Source: Asaia astilbis JCM 15831 (GTDB taxonomy: Bacteria > Pseudomonadota > Alphaproteobacteria > Acetobacterales > Acetobacteraceae). Taken from it: a stretch of 64,000 nt of DNA. A program made the translations under genes and the position numbers. The stretch spans positions 62,001 to 126,000 of the forward strand of contig NZ_BAJT01000003.1 in the NCBI RefSeq assembly GCF_000613845.1. Direction: 5' to 3'. This document shows positions 9,830 through 18,950 of the stretch, piece by piece (the stretch's first letter is position 1; the number at the start of each line of letters is the position of its first letter). A model generated the notes under the pieces. It was not told the origin of the DNA. It saw only the letters and a program-made list of their open reading frames with translations, and ran no database searches.

Positions 9830-10705
9830 GTGATCAAGCCGCTCAGAAAAGCCGTTCTCCCCGTTGCTGGAATGGGAACACGCTTTCTCCCAGCTACCAA
9901 GGCAATGCCAAAAGAGATGCTTCCGGTCGTGGATCGCCCTCTTATTCAGTATGCGATCGACGAAGCGCGCAAAGCCGGTATCGACCAGTTCTGCCTGATT
10001 ACCGGTCGCGGCAAAGATAGCCTGATCGATTATTTCGACGTGGCCTTCGAACTTGAGACAACGCTGCGTGAGCGTGGCAAGAACTCCCTTCTCGAGACGC
10101 TGCAGCCAAGCACGATCGAAGCGGGCTCGCTCGCTGCTGTGCGCCAGCAGGAACCTCTCGGGCTTGGTCATGCCATCTGGTGCGCGCGCTCCTTCATCGG
10201 GGATGACCCTTTTGCAATTCTTCTCCCTGACGATATCGTTCAGGGAGAAAAGGGATGCGTGGCCCAGCTCGTTGACGTTTACAACCAGACCGGCGGTAAC
10301 GTCGTCGCGGTTTCGGAGGTGCCCAAGGAGCACACCAATCGTTACGGCATTCTCGATGTCGGCAAGGATGACGGAAAGCTGGTCGAAGTAAAGGGACTGG
10401 TCGAAAAGCCAAACCCGGAAGACGCACCTTCCAATCTTTCCATCATCGGTCGATACGTGCTGTTGCCGGAAATCATGACCCATCTCTCCAAGCTGGAGCG
10501 TGGGGCTGGTGGTGAAGTCCAGCTGACGGACGCGATGGCCAAGATGATCGGTCATACGCCGTTCCACGGACTGCGCTACGAAGGCACGCGTTACGATTGC
10601 GGTGACAAGGCCGGTTATCTGGAGGCGCAGATTGCGTTTGCTCTCGAGCGTCCCGATCTGCGCGAGGCCATGCGCGGGTTCATCAAGAAATATGCCGATG
10701 CCTGA
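9830..10705 (+). CDS. galU: UTP-glucose-1-phosphate uridylyltransferase GalU
   Basis: Makes UDP-glucose from UTP and glucose 1-phosphate for polysaccharide synthesis. The open frame extends upstream to 9611, but homology begins at the GTG at 9830 (IKPLRKAVLPVAG), with AAGG nine bases before it, giving 291 residues, the standard length. The nucleotide-binding signature LPVAGMGTRFLPATK is followed by AMPKEMLPVVDRPLIQYA. Later blocks include GLGHAIWCA, ILLPDDIV, GGEVQLTDA and YDCGDKAGY. Its stop overlaps the start of the phosphomannomutase gene by one base, forming a nucleotide-sugar operon. Confidence 0.95.
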   Translation: MIKPLRKAVLPVAGMGTRFLPATKAMPKEMLPVVDRPLIQYAIDEARKAGIDQFCLITGRGKDSLIDYFDVAFELETTLRERGKNSLLETLQPSTIEAGSLAAVRQQEPLGLGHAIWCARSFIGDDPFAILLPDDIVQGEKGCVAQLVDVYNQTGGNVVAVSEVPKEHTNRYGILDVGKDDGKLVEVKGLVEKPNPEDAPSNLSIIGRYVLLPEIMTHLSKLERGAGGEVQLTDAMAKMIGHTPFHGLRYEGTRYDCGDKAGYLEAQIAFALERPDLREAMRGFIKKYADA

Positions 10706-12162
10706 TGGATACTCTGTTTCGGCATGAGTTCCATCCGTCGATCCTGCGGGAATATGATATCCGTGGGATCGTCGGCGAGACGCTTTTCGAGAACGACGCC
10801 CGAGCTTTGGGCGTCGTTTTTTCGTCTGTGCTGCGAGAGCTGGGGAAAAACGACGTTGTGATCGGTCACGACGGGCGGCTGTCTTCCCCCGCGCTGGAGC
10901 AGGCGTTGCTCGAAGGGCTTCTTTCGGGGGGGATGAGCGTGACGCGTCTTGGGTGCTGCCCCACTCCGGAGCTTTATTTTACGTCTGTCGCGCGAAAGGC
11001 GTCGGGCGCGATCATGGTAACGGGAAGCCACAACCCGATCGGTATAATGGTTTCAAGATCATGCTCGAAAACCAGCCTTTTTTCGGCAAAGCCTTGCAGG
11101 AGCTCGCGTGTCAGGCGCGTCAGGGTGTTGCTGAAGAACCAAAGCGCGGAGGAGCTGAAACGCTCTCACGCCAGGCGAGGGCATCCTACGAAGAGGCTCT
11201 GGCCGACGGGCTGAGCGCGGGGACACGCCCGTTGCGTATTGTCTGGGACAATAGTCATTCCTCAGCCGGAGAGGTGCTGGCCCGTCTGGTTGAGCGTCTT
11301 CCCGGTGTTCATCTTGTTCTGAACGGGGCTGTGGACGGGCTGTTTCCCGCGCATCATCCGGACCCGACCCTACCCGAAAACATGGTGCAGCTTCAGTGCG
11401 CGGTGAGAGAGAGGCACGCGGATATCGGCTTCGCCTTCGATGGAGATGCCGATCGTCTTGGTGTCGTCGATGAGAAAGGAGCCATCATCTGCGGACAGGC
11501 TCAGCCTGCTGCTGGCGCGCGCCATCATCGCCGATAATCCGGATGCCGTGATTCTTGCAGATGTGAAGATGTCTCAGACCCTGTTCGATGGCGTCGTGGA
11601 CGCCGGGGGGAAGGTAGACATGTGTCCAAGCGGGCATTCTGAAGTCAAGCGCGCGATGCGGAGAGCAGGGGCCTCTTTTGCGGGAGAAATGTCCGGTCAC
11701 TTCTTCTTTGCCGATCGGTGGTCGGGTTTTGATGATGGACTCTACGCCGCGATCAGGGTGATGGATTTCCTGTCTCGACAGGAGCGTCCACTCTCGGAGT
11801 TGTGTGACGCGCTCCCCCAGCTTGTCGCGACACCAGAGATCCGCTTCGAGTGTGCGGACGAACAGAAATTCTCGGTGATCGAGAGGGTTACCGCCCGCTG
11901 CGCCGCGTCGGGCGAGGACATGACAACGATCGACGGCATAAGGGTCAGAGAGAAAGGGGGGTGGTGGTTGCTGAGAGCCTCGAACACCCAGCCTGCTCTT
12001 GTTGCCCGTGCCGAAGGTCGAGATCATGAGACCTGCGGTGCACTGATCGCGCGGATTGCCGCGCTTCTGGAAGAAGAGGGTCTTTTCTTGCCGCAAATCG
12101 AAGGGTTTCCGATCAGGTCGCAGGGCAGCGATCCCGTGCAAGTTGCCGGGACAATTGTATGA
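10705..12162 (+). CDS. phosphomannomutase/phosphoglucomutase, two frameshifts
   Basis: Interconverts hexose 1- and 6-phosphates, giving glucose 1-phosphate to GalU or mannose 1-phosphate to GDP-mannose. All four active-site elements are present across three frames: the phosphoserine loop VTGSHNP, metal-binding DGDADR, sugar-binding GEMSGHFFF and phosphate-binding LLRASNTQP. The first break is at about 11037: adding one G gives NPDRYNGFK. The second is at about 11493: adding one G gives CGDRLSLLLARAI. Repaired length is about 486 residues, slightly long but usual for AlgC-type enzymes. Overlaps galU by one base upstream and the DUF3553 gene by four bases downstream. The breaks look like base undercalls, not decay. 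Confidence 0.88.
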
Positions 12163-12335
12163 GAGCGCCCAGCAGTTTTTTTGAGCCCGGTCAGTTCGTG
12201 ACCCATCCTGATTGCCCCGACTGGGGCGTGGGCCAGATTCAGAGCGTGACCGGAGATCGTGTCACGATCAATTTTGAGAATCAGGGTAAGGTCCTGGTGA
12301 ATACTCTGCGTGTTGATCTGATCGTGTTGGAGTGA
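12159..12335 (+). CDS. DUF3553 small protein (58 residues)
   Basis: A short gene easily missed because of its size. Its ATG overlaps the phosphomannomutase stop (ATGA), and its TGA at 12333-12335 overlaps the GTG start of comF. The translation has the DUF3553 pattern: FEPGQFVTHPDCPDWGVGQI, then QSVTGDRVTINFENQGK and a terminal hydrophobic VDLIVLE. The fold resembles small SH3/CarD-like beta barrels, suggesting nucleic-acid or protein binding, but the family has no settled role that I know of. Perfect coupling to both neighbours supports expression. Small proteins of this family are often reported beside comF or mutase genes, but I cannot verify that here. Confidence 0.85.
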   Translation: MRAPSSFFEPGQFVTHPDCPDWGVGQIQSVTGDRVTINFENQGKVLVNTLRVDLIVLE

Positions 12336-13124
12336 AGCGAGGCCACGTCTATGGCAAGTGGAGTGCGGGTCTATGCCGCTTTGCGCTTGACTGGGTCTTT
12401 CCACCCATCTGCCTTGCCTGCGGTTCGGAAAGTAGCGAAACGGGGCTGGTCTGCGTGTCTTGTTTCCGTGATCTGGCGACGATTATCTTGTCCTGCACCC
12501 ATTGTGCGATGCCTTTGCCCTCCAGCGATTACGCCGATGCCGAGGCAGATGCTCTCAATGCACGGCTTTGCCCTATCCCTGGCAGGAGGCAAAAGCGGCT
12601 TTTGTTTATGAAGGCACGGCACGTCGCCTGATTCTGGGTCTCAAATATGGAGATCGGTTGGAGAACGCGCCGTTCCTGGCTCGGGCGATGAGTGCTGTCG
12701 CCTCGGGTATGCTTTCGAAAGCCGATCTCCTCGTGCCAGTACCGTTGCATTTCCGCAGGTTCTGGCATCGGCGCTTCAATCAGGCTTCTATCCTGGCGAA
12801 GCAAATTGCCCGATCCCATGCGGGGTTGGCTTGGGTGCCGATGCCCTGACCCGTCGTTATCCCACCCGGACACTCGCGACACTTTTCAAAAGCCAACGCG
12901 CTGCGGCCCTTGAGAATGCTTTCGACATCACAGAGGCACAGAGACACCGAATCGTCGATCGGCATGTCGTTCTGATCGACGATATCTTGACCACGGGCGC
13001 AACCGCCTCCATTTGCGCAAGGCACCTGAGACGGGCGGGAGCAAAGCGCGTGGACCTTCTGGTCGCGGCTCGGACCGTAAAGCTGGCGGAAGGTTCCGGC
13101 GTTTCCGGTGATATTTCTGAATAG
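12332..13124 (+). CDS. ComF-family phosphoribosyltransferase-like protein, two frameshifts
   Basis: ComF homologue, linked to DNA uptake in competent bacteria and to DNA repair or recycling (family knowledge). The N-terminal zinc-binding part shows CLACG, CVSC, CTHC and CSQC pairs. The middle has the FVYEGTARRLILGLKYGD block. The C-terminal PRPP-binding motif is VVLIDDILTTGAT. Three frames carry these parts. One break lies between about 12510 and 12550, before the CSQC pair. The other is at about 12830, where adding one C gives GLALGADALTRR. Repaired length is about 264 residues, normal. Start is the GTG at 12332, overlapping the DUF3553 stop. Confidence 0.85.
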
Positions 13125-13138
13125 ACGCGAGGGACAAA

Positions 13139-13399
13139 GTGCAGAAAGTCGAAATCTACACCCAGCCGGGTTGCCCGTACTGCGTACGCGCCGTGCAAAT
13201 TCTGTCGTCCAAGGACGTCTCTTTCTCCGAGATCAATGCGCCACATGGCACGCAGGAGCGTGAAGATGCGATCAGGCGTTCGGGTGGTGGCCGCACTGTG
13301 CCGCAAATCTTCATCGACGATCGCTGTGTTGGAGGCTGCACCGATCTGATGCAGCTCGATTCAAGCGGAGAGCTCGACCGAATTCTGGGCAAGAAATGA
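13139..13399 (+). CDS. grxC: glutaredoxin 3
   Basis: Dithiol glutaredoxin of 86 residues that reduces disulfides with glutathione. Active site is CPYC within YTQPGCPYCVRA, followed by cis-Pro TVPQIFID and the glutathione-binding GGCTDL, where GG-x-D-D-L is more usual. Start is GTG at 13139 with GAGGG upstream. The stop overlaps the start of the DUF1178 gene (ATGA). The pairing of grxC and DUF1178 is common in alphaproteobacteria. Confidence 0.95.
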   Translation: MQKVEIYTQPGCPYCVRAVQILSSKDVSFSEINAPHGTQEREDAIRRSGGGRTVPQIFIDDRCVGGCTDLMQLDSSGELDRILGKK

Positions 13400-13821
13400 T
13401 TTGCTACCAATTGCGGTGCTCTGCGGGGCACCCTTTTGAGGGCTGGTTTCCCAATTCTACCTCCTATGACCAGCAGCAGGATTCAGGGCTCGTTTCCTGT
13501 CCTCAATGCGGCGTGACCGAGGTCGAAAAAAGCCTTATGGCGCCTGCTCTTTCCACCAGAGCCGCGCAGAAAACGCTGCCACCGGACGAACAGGTCAGAA
13601 TGGCTCTGCGGGCTTTCAGAAAAGTTGTGGAAACGCAATGTGATGACGTAGGCGACCGATTTGCCGAGGAAGCGATGAAGCGTCATGATGCGCAGCTCGA
13701 GGGGGAGCGCCAGTCGGAACGTGGCATCTATGGCACAATGAGCGACTCCGAGAAGGAAAGGCTCGAAGATGAAGGCGTGGATTTTACCCCGGTCCCCTGG
13801 ATCGATCGCTCGGACTCATGA
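13396..13821 (+). CDS. DUF1178 family protein
   Basis: 141-residue cytoplasmic protein. The N-terminus carries the family pattern: ICYQLRCSAGHPFEGWFPN, then a CPQCG pair and EKSLMAPALSTR. The Cys residues suggest a small zinc or iron site. The remainder is helical and charged, ending FTPVPWIDR, the usual family end. Translationally coupled to grxC by a four-base overlap. The function is not established. Confidence 0.92.
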   Translation: MICYQLRCSAGHPFEGWFPNSTSYDQQQDSGLVSCPQCGVTEVEKSLMAPALSTRAAQKTLPPDEQVRMALRAFRKVVETQCDDVGDRFAEEAMKRHDAQLEGERQSERGIYGTMSDSEKERLEDEGVDFTPVPWIDRSDS

Positions 13822-13828
13822 GAGACGC

Positions 13829-14305
13829 GTGAAACATTTTGTTGCAGGCAGTCTGATGAGTGTTGCGATGGCTCTTGCCACGCTGCTGGCTTTCCTTCCG
13901 ATCGGAGCGTTAGCGCAAAACGCCGGAACGCCGCCTGTCGCGGAAGAAGGATTATGGCTTGCGCAGGATCACGACGGTGTCTTTCTCATCGGACATTGTG
14001 GCGACACGCTCTGCGGTCGACTGATCGGCATGCAATATGACGGTCCTGTTCCCAAGGATGTGTGGGGTCGGTCACAATGTGGGCTGGTCATGCTGACCGA
14101 TTTCCGACTAAGCAAGGACGAAGACGTGTGGCGGGGGCATATCCTCGACCCGGAGACCGGGCGTACTTATGACGCTCGTATCCATGCCGAGTCACCGGAG
14201 GTGCTGAAGCTGCGCGGTTTTATTCTTGGAATACCCCTTTTCGGCAAGACACAGACCTGGACCCGTTATCGTGGAACAATTGGCCCAGAGTGCAAATTGC
14301 CCTGA
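13829..14305 (+). CDS. exported DUF2147 domain protein
   Basis: About 158 residues from the GTG at 13829, eight bases after the DUF1178 stop. An in-frame Met at 13856 is an alternative start. A hydrophobic Sec signal peptide runs to GALAQNAG. The mature domain begins GLWLAQDHDGVFLIGHCGDTLCGRLIG (shown here only as GLWL and CGDTLCGRLIG), includes DPETGRTYDARI and ends GIPLFGKTQTWTRY, all typical of DUF2147. It is likely a small periplasmic beta-barrel-like protein. The upstream extension to 13769 overlaps DUF1178 and lacks a signal, so I do not use it. Function is unknown. Confidence 0.85.
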   Translation: MKHFVAGSLMSVAMALATLLAFLPIGALAQNAGTPPVAEEGLWLAQDHDGVFLIGHCGDTLCGRLIGMQYDGPVPKDVWGRSQCGLVMLTDFRLSKDEDVWRGHILDPETGRTYDARIHAESPEVLKLRGFILGIPLFGKTQTWTRYRGTIGPECKLP

Positions 14306-14340
14306 GCTGGACGTTCGCCTGAGGAGCTTGAGATCAAATC

Positions 14341-15603
14341 ATGAAGACTTCCCTTTCCCGTCGCAGTTTTGCGTTGGGTACCCTCGGCCTGATCGGCTGC
14401 GGCACTGCAAACGCACAGGACGTAGCAGGCAAGGCGCCTGCAACGCCGCCGCCGCCGCCGAAGGCGGTCTCCAAGACGATCTGCTTTGTTGGTGGCTATA
14501 CCAAGCATGCGCCTGCCGGTGGCGCTGGCAATGGCGAGGGGATCGCGGTCTTCGAGATGGATCGCCAAAGCGGCGTGTTGACGCCGGTCACAACCTTTAC
14601 CGATATCGCCAGCCCGTCCTTCATCACGCTCTCGCATGACAAGCGTTTTCTCTACGCTTTGAGTGAGATCGACGATTTCAACAAGGACGGCGATGGCTCC
14701 GTGACGGCTTTTGCGGTCGACCGGAAGACGGGCTCGCTCAAGAAGCTCAATGCGGTGAGCTCAGGCGGTGCCGTCCCTGCTCATCTGAGCGTGCATCACT
14801 CAGGCCGCTATGTGTTGGTAGCCAATTATATGGGCGGCTCTGTCGGCGTGATTCCGATCCGTCCGGATGGATCGCTCGGCCCCGCAACCGACGTGGTGCA
14901 TAATTCCGGGCCGCGCCAGCCAGAACGCGCTGCCGACAACCCGCAGGGTAACTTTGCCGTCTCCGATCATTCCGGATCGCACCCGCACATGATTCAGAGC
15001 GACCCGAGCGGTCGCTTCGTGATCGCCGACGATGCAGGTCTCGATCGGGTCTATGTCTGGACGCTCAATCTCCAGACCGGCAAGCTCGTCCCGGCTAAGG
15101 TGCCCTATTACGACATGACGCCGGGCAGCGCGCCGCGTCACTTCCAGTTCAACCGTTCTGGCAAGCTGATGTACAATCTGTGCGAGCAGGATTCGAAGAT
15201 CGTTGTCAGCGCCTTCGACCCGCAGACGGGCGCAATCAACAATTTGCAATCCGTCAGCACGGTGACGTCGCATTTCCGTGGCAGCACCCTGGCCGCCGAA
15301 ATCCTGATCTCGGCGGATGACCGCTTTGTCTACGCGTCGAATCGCCTTGGTGACTCGCTCGCAGTGTTCAAGGTCGGTGAAGACGGAACGCTGACGCTGC
15401 AGGATGAAGCGTGGATGCACGCCGATTACGGCCGCGCGATGATGTTCGATCCGTCGGGCAACTTCCTGTTCTGCGCCAACCAGCGCAGTGACGCCGTCAC
15501 GTCGTTCCGAGTGGACAAGTCCAGCGGGCAGCTCGGCTTTACCGAGAACTTCACTCCGGTCGGAAGCCCGACCACCTTTGCTTTCATGGATACGGAAGTC
15601 TGA
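14341..15603 (+). CDS. Tat-exported lactonase-family beta-propeller (6-phosphogluconolactonase-like)
   Basis: 420 residues. The N-terminus SRRSFALG followed by a hydrophobic stretch and ANAQD is a twin-arginine signal, so the enzyme should fold before export to the periplasm. The rest is a seven-bladed propeller of the YbhE/lactonase family with repeated blade phrases such as SPSFITLSHDKRFLYAL, VPAHLSVHHSGRYVLVANY and APRHFQFNRSGKLMYNL. The family opens sugar lactones. In a sugar-oxidising periplasm it could hydrolyse gluconolactone, which is inference. A strong terminator follows directly. Confidence 0.88.
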   Translation: MKTSLSRRSFALGTLGLIGCGTANAQDVAGKAPATPPPPPKAVSKTICFVGGYTKHAPAGGAGNGEGIAVFEMDRQSGVLTPVTTFTDIASPSFITLSHDKRFLYALSEIDDFNKDGDGSVTAFAVDRKTGSLKKLNAVSSGGAVPAHLSVHHSGRYVLVANYMGGSVGVIPIRPDGSLGPATDVVHNSGPRQPERAADNPQGNFAVSDHSGSHPHMIQSDPSGRFVIADDAGLDRVYVWTLNLQTGKLVPAKVPYYDMTPGSAPRHFQFNRSGKLMYNLCEQDSKIVVSAFDPQTGAINNLQSVSTVTSHFRGSTLAAEILISADDRFVYASNRLGDSLAVFKVGEDGTLTLQDEAWMHADYGRAMMFDPSGNFLFCANQRSDAVTSFRVDKSSGQLGFTENFTPVGSPTTFAFMDTEV

Positions 15604-15613
15604 GGAAAGAAAA

Positions 15614-15642
15614 GGGCGGTCTCTCGCGAGACCGCCCTTTTT
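15614..15642 (+). terminator. rho-independent terminator of the lactonase gene
   Basis: A perfect 10-bp stem GGGCGGTCTC (15614-15623) and GAGACCGCCC (15628-15637) with loop TCGC is followed by TTTTT. It is 11 bases after the stop codon. Confidence 0.95.
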
Positions 15643-15707
15643 CATTGGGGTGAACAGTCGAAGAGATGCTTTAGCGCATCTGCTTCAACTTAGTCTGCAG
15701 CGTCGCG

Positions 15708-16442
15708 TCAATCGCGAACGAACATGGCGATGTAGTTGATGCTGGTATCGCGCGTCAGGCGCCAGTGGAACGGGCGATAGCTCATTCCGGACACGTCAAT
15801 CATACGCAGTCCCACCGCACCGCCCATCTGGCGCAATTCCTCAGGTTTGATGAATTTCTGCCAGTCATGCGTGCCGATCGGCAGGAGGCGCGCGATATAC
15901 TCAGCGCCAATCTTAGCGACCGCCAGAGAGCGCAGTGTCCGATTGAGAGTGGAGACGGCAATCAGTCCTCCGGGCTTTGTGAGTGAGCGAAGGAGCGATA
16001 GAAATTCCTGAGGATCGTTCACATGCTCAATGACTTCGAGTGCTGAGATGGCATCGAAGCTTTTGCCTTCCCGAACCAGTTCCTCCGCGCTGCTTTTGCG
16101 ATAGGTGAGTGCGCCCGCACCCGGCGCGAGAGGATGGGCCGCGAAATGAGCCTCTGCCGCACGTATTCCTTCCGGTGAAGCATCCAGGCCAAGCACGTCG
16201 TGGCCCATGCGCGCGAAAGCCTCGCTCGCCAGCCCGGCACCACAACCGATATCAAGCAGGGAGAGCGTGCCGCCCCGCAGATTATGCAGACGCTTGAGAT
16301 GGGCGTTCACCCATTCGGTGCGCATGGGATTCATGTCATGCAGGGGCTTCATCGGCCCGTTCGGATCCCACCAGGTTGCGGCCAGCTGGTCGAAATGGGC
16401 AATTTCGCGGTCAGAGACGGAAGAAGCTGCGTGATCTGGCAT
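15708..16442 (-). CDS. ubiG: ubiquinone biosynthesis O-methyltransferase UbiG
   Basis: SAM-dependent O-methyltransferase acting twice in ubiquinone synthesis. I place the start at the ATG ending at 16442 (MPDHAASSV), which gives 244 residues, the standard length. The open frame continues upstream to 16730 but would overlap lysC. Diagnostic segments are FDQLAATWWDPNGPMKPLH, SAM motif I LLDIGCGAG and the ALEVIEHV block, ending YIAMFVRD. Divergent from lysC with about 170 bp between starts. Confidence 0.95.
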   Translation of the reverse strand: MPDHAASSVSDREIAHFDQLAATWWDPNGPMKPLHDMNPMRTEWVNAHLKRLHNLRGGTLSLLDIGCGAGLASEAFARMGHDVLGLDASPEGIRAAEAHFAAHPLAPGAGALTYRKSSAEELVREGKSFDAISALEVIEHVNDPQEFLSLLRSLTKPGGLIAVSTLNRTLRSLAVAKIGAEYIARLLPIGTHDWQKFIKPEELRQMGGAVGLRMIDVSGMSYRPFHWRLTRDTSINYIAMFVRD

Positions 16443-16614
16443 TGTGGTTCCAAAAAGACAGTTGTGAGGCCGTTTTACCAGAGTATCTGGACGGCGCGGG
16501 CTGGACTTAGTATGTGACCGGCCTTTCCTTGCGCAACATCGCAGGCTGGAAAATCCGATCCCGGCGCTCTGTGATTGACCGCTTTCTGCTACGTACGGAG
16601 CCAGGTGCACCATT

Positions 16615-17862
16615 ATGACGTCATCAGACCAGCGCCCAACCCGGATCGTCATGAAGTTCGGCGGAACCTCGGTAGGCGATCTGGACCGCATACGCGCTGT
16701 CGCCGAGCGCGTCCGTATTGAGCGCGACAAAGGCCATCAGGTTGCAGTTGTCGTGTCGGCGATGGCTGGTGTGACCAATCAGATGGTCGGCTATGTGCAG
16801 GCCCTCGATCCCATGGCTGACGCGCGTGAATACGATGCGGTCGTGGCCAGCGGTGAGCAGGTGACTAGCGGTCTGACAGCCATCGCGCTTCAGGCTCTCG
16901 GTGTGCCGGCACGCTCCTGGCAGGGATGGCAAATTCCTTTCCGTACTGACGATGCGCATGGCAAAGCGCGCATTGAGGCTGTCGAAGGCGCTGCGCTCAT
17001 CGCGTGCATGGAGCGGGGTGAGGTGCCTGTTGTCGCCGGGTTCCAGGGTGTTGCAGCGCAAGACAGGATCAGCACGCTGGGGCGTGGAGGATCGGATACG
17101 TCTGCAGTCGCCGTTGCGGCAGCCGTCAAGGCTGACCGGTGCGATATCTACACCGACGTCGATGGAATCTACACCACCGACCCGCGTATCGTGAAAAAGG
17201 CCCGCAAGCTGGATCGCATCACCTTTGAGGAGATGCTGGAGCTGGCTTCGGTGGGCGCAAAAGTACTCCAGACCCGCTCGGTCGGGCTGGCGATGAAAGA
17301 AAAAGTGCGCGTGCGCGTGTTGTCGAGTTTTGAGCCTGAGACGGAGCTCTCAGGATCACTGGTGGTGGATGAGGACGAGATGATGGAAAAGGAACTGGTG
17401 ACGGGGATCGCCTATTCCCTGGACGAAGCGAAAATCTCGGTTAGCCGGATTCCGGACCGTCCGGGCATCGCTGCTGCTATTTTCAGCCCTCTGACAGAGG
17501 CACGGCTCAATGTGGACATGATTGTCCAGAGTGTTGGGTCCGACGGCTCGACCAACATGACGTTTACCGTTCCCAAGGGCGATCAGGCGCGTGCTCTGGC
17601 AGCGCTTGAGGCTGCGCGTGGGGATATCCAGTATGGTGAAATCCATACTGCCAACAATGTCGTGAAAATCAGCGTGGTCGGCATTGGCATGCGGTCCCAT
17701 TCGGGGATGGCCAGTACCATGTTCCAGACCCTGGCCGACCGTGGAATCAACGTTCAGGTCATCTCAACGAGCGAGATCAAGATTTCGGTTTTGATTGACG
17801 CTGAATATATGGAGCTCGCCATGCGCGCTCTGCACACTGCTTATGGACTGGACGCGGAATAA
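16615..17862 (+). CDS. lysC: aspartate kinase
   Basis: Phosphorylates aspartate at the head of the Lys/Thr/Met and diaminopimelate pathway. It is 415 residues. The N-terminal kinase domain has KFGGTSVGD, GRGGSDTSAVAVA and YTDVDGIYTTDPRI. Two ACT regulatory domains follow, with VTGIAYSLDEAKISV and IQVISTSEIKISV-type ends (NVQVISTSE is seen), so feedback inhibition by lysine and/or threonine is expected. Start is ATG at 16615. Followed two bases later by the nitronate monooxygenase-like gene. Confidence 0.96.
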   Translation: MTSSDQRPTRIVMKFGGTSVGDLDRIRAVAERVRIERDKGHQVAVVVSAMAGVTNQMVGYVQALDPMADAREYDAVVASGEQVTSGLTAIALQALGVPARSWQGWQIPFRTDDAHGKARIEAVEGAALIACMERGEVPVVAGFQGVAAQDRISTLGRGGSDTSAVAVAAAVKADRCDIYTDVDGIYTTDPRIVKKARKLDRITFEEMLELASVGAKVLQTRSVGLAMKEKVRVRVLSSFEPETELSGSLVVDEDEMMEKELVTGIAYSLDEAKISVSRIPDRPGIAAAIFSPLTEARLNVDMIVQSVGSDGSTNMTFTVPKGDQARALAALEAARGDIQYGEIHTANNVVKISVVGIGMRSHSGMASTMFQTLADRGINVQVISTSEIKISVLIDAEYMELAMRALHTAYGLDAE

Positions 17863-17864
17863 AC

Positions 17865-18939
17865 ATGACCAACACCGATCAGGCACGGCTTAAGGCTCGC
17901 GCGACACTGGACCGCCTCTGGGCGCGGATGTGCCTTTCTGGGTACGCCTACCGCGATCCTGGGCGGAGCCATGTCCTGGGTGAGCGAGCGTCACCTTGTT
18001 TCGGCAATTTCCAATGCCGGTGGCTTTGGCGTGATTGCCTGCGGAGCGATGATGCCGGACCGTCTGGCAGAAGAGATCGCTGCGACCCAGGCGCTGACGG
18101 ACAAGCCGTTTGGCGTGAACCTGATTACCATGCATCCTGAGCTCGATAAGCTGGTCGATGTGTGCCTCGAACACAAGGTCGGGCATATTGTGCTTGCCGG
18201 TGGCGTGCCGAGCGGCGCGATCATCAAGCAGGTTCGTGATGGTGGTGCGCGTGCCATCGGGTTCGCGCCCGCGCTGGCTCTGGGCAAGCGTCTGGTCAAG
18301 CAGGGCATTGAAGCACTCGTGATCGAAGGGTCGGAAGCCGGGGGACATGTCGGCCCGGTTTCGCTCAATGTTCTGGCGCAGGAAATTCTGCCTCACATCG
18401 ATAACGTACCGGTCTTTGTTGCAGGTGGGCTGGCGCGTGGTGACGCGGTTCTGGGCTTTCTTGAGCAGGGCGCATCGGGTGCGCAGCTAGGCACGCTGTT
18501 TGCGGCCAGCAGCGAGAGCATCGCGCATGAGTCTTTCAAGAAGGCTTTCGTGCGGGCGTCGGCGCGCGATGCGGTGACGTCGAACCAGATCGACGAGCGC
18601 TTTCCGGTTATTCCGGTCCGTGGTTTGAGCAATGCGGGCACACGGCGCTTCATGGCTCACCAGGCTGCGACGCTGACGCGCTTCACATCCGGCGAAATGA
18701 CCAAGGAAGAAGCGCAGCTCGAAATCGAACATTTCTGGGCTGGCGCGTTGCGTCGTGCGGTCATCGATGGCGACGTCGAGGAAGGCTCAGTCATGGCCGG
18801 TCAATCGGTCGGCATGGTCAAGGCCATTCGACCGGTTGCGGAAATCCTGCATGACCTCGTCGAGCAGGCTGTCGACGCATTGGTTGCAAGAGAAGCGCGG
18901 ACCGGGCATCCTTTAACTTCTGAGACCGCAATCGGATAG
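17865..18939 (+). CDS. NAD(P)H-dependent flavin oxidoreductase (nitronate monooxygenase-like), frameshift
   Basis: FMN-dependent TIM-barrel enzyme of the nitronate monooxygenase/FabK-like family. The start ATG at 17865 is two bases after lysC. The frame breaks between about 17919 and 17928: one added G in the GGG or CGG run restores an LW-x-R-G-C-A-F-L-G-T-P-T stretch leading into GGAMSWVSERHLVSAISNAGG. Later motifs include GGFGVIACG, VIEGSEAGGH, VAGGLARGDAV and GAQLGTLFAAS, which bind FMN phosphate. Repaired length is about 358 residues, normal. Substrate is not defined. This gene commonly follows lysC in the family, so co-transcription is likely. Confidence 0.85.
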
Positions 18940-18950
18940 ATAGGCCACAG

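Noticed and set aside
9674-10567. 297-codon minus-strand frame over galU
   Set aside because: Fully covered by galU with intact motifs; no independent evidence.
14800-15645. 281-codon minus-strand frame over the lactonase gene and its terminator
   Set aside because: It would start inside a transcription terminator and has no family features; antisense shadow of the propeller gene.
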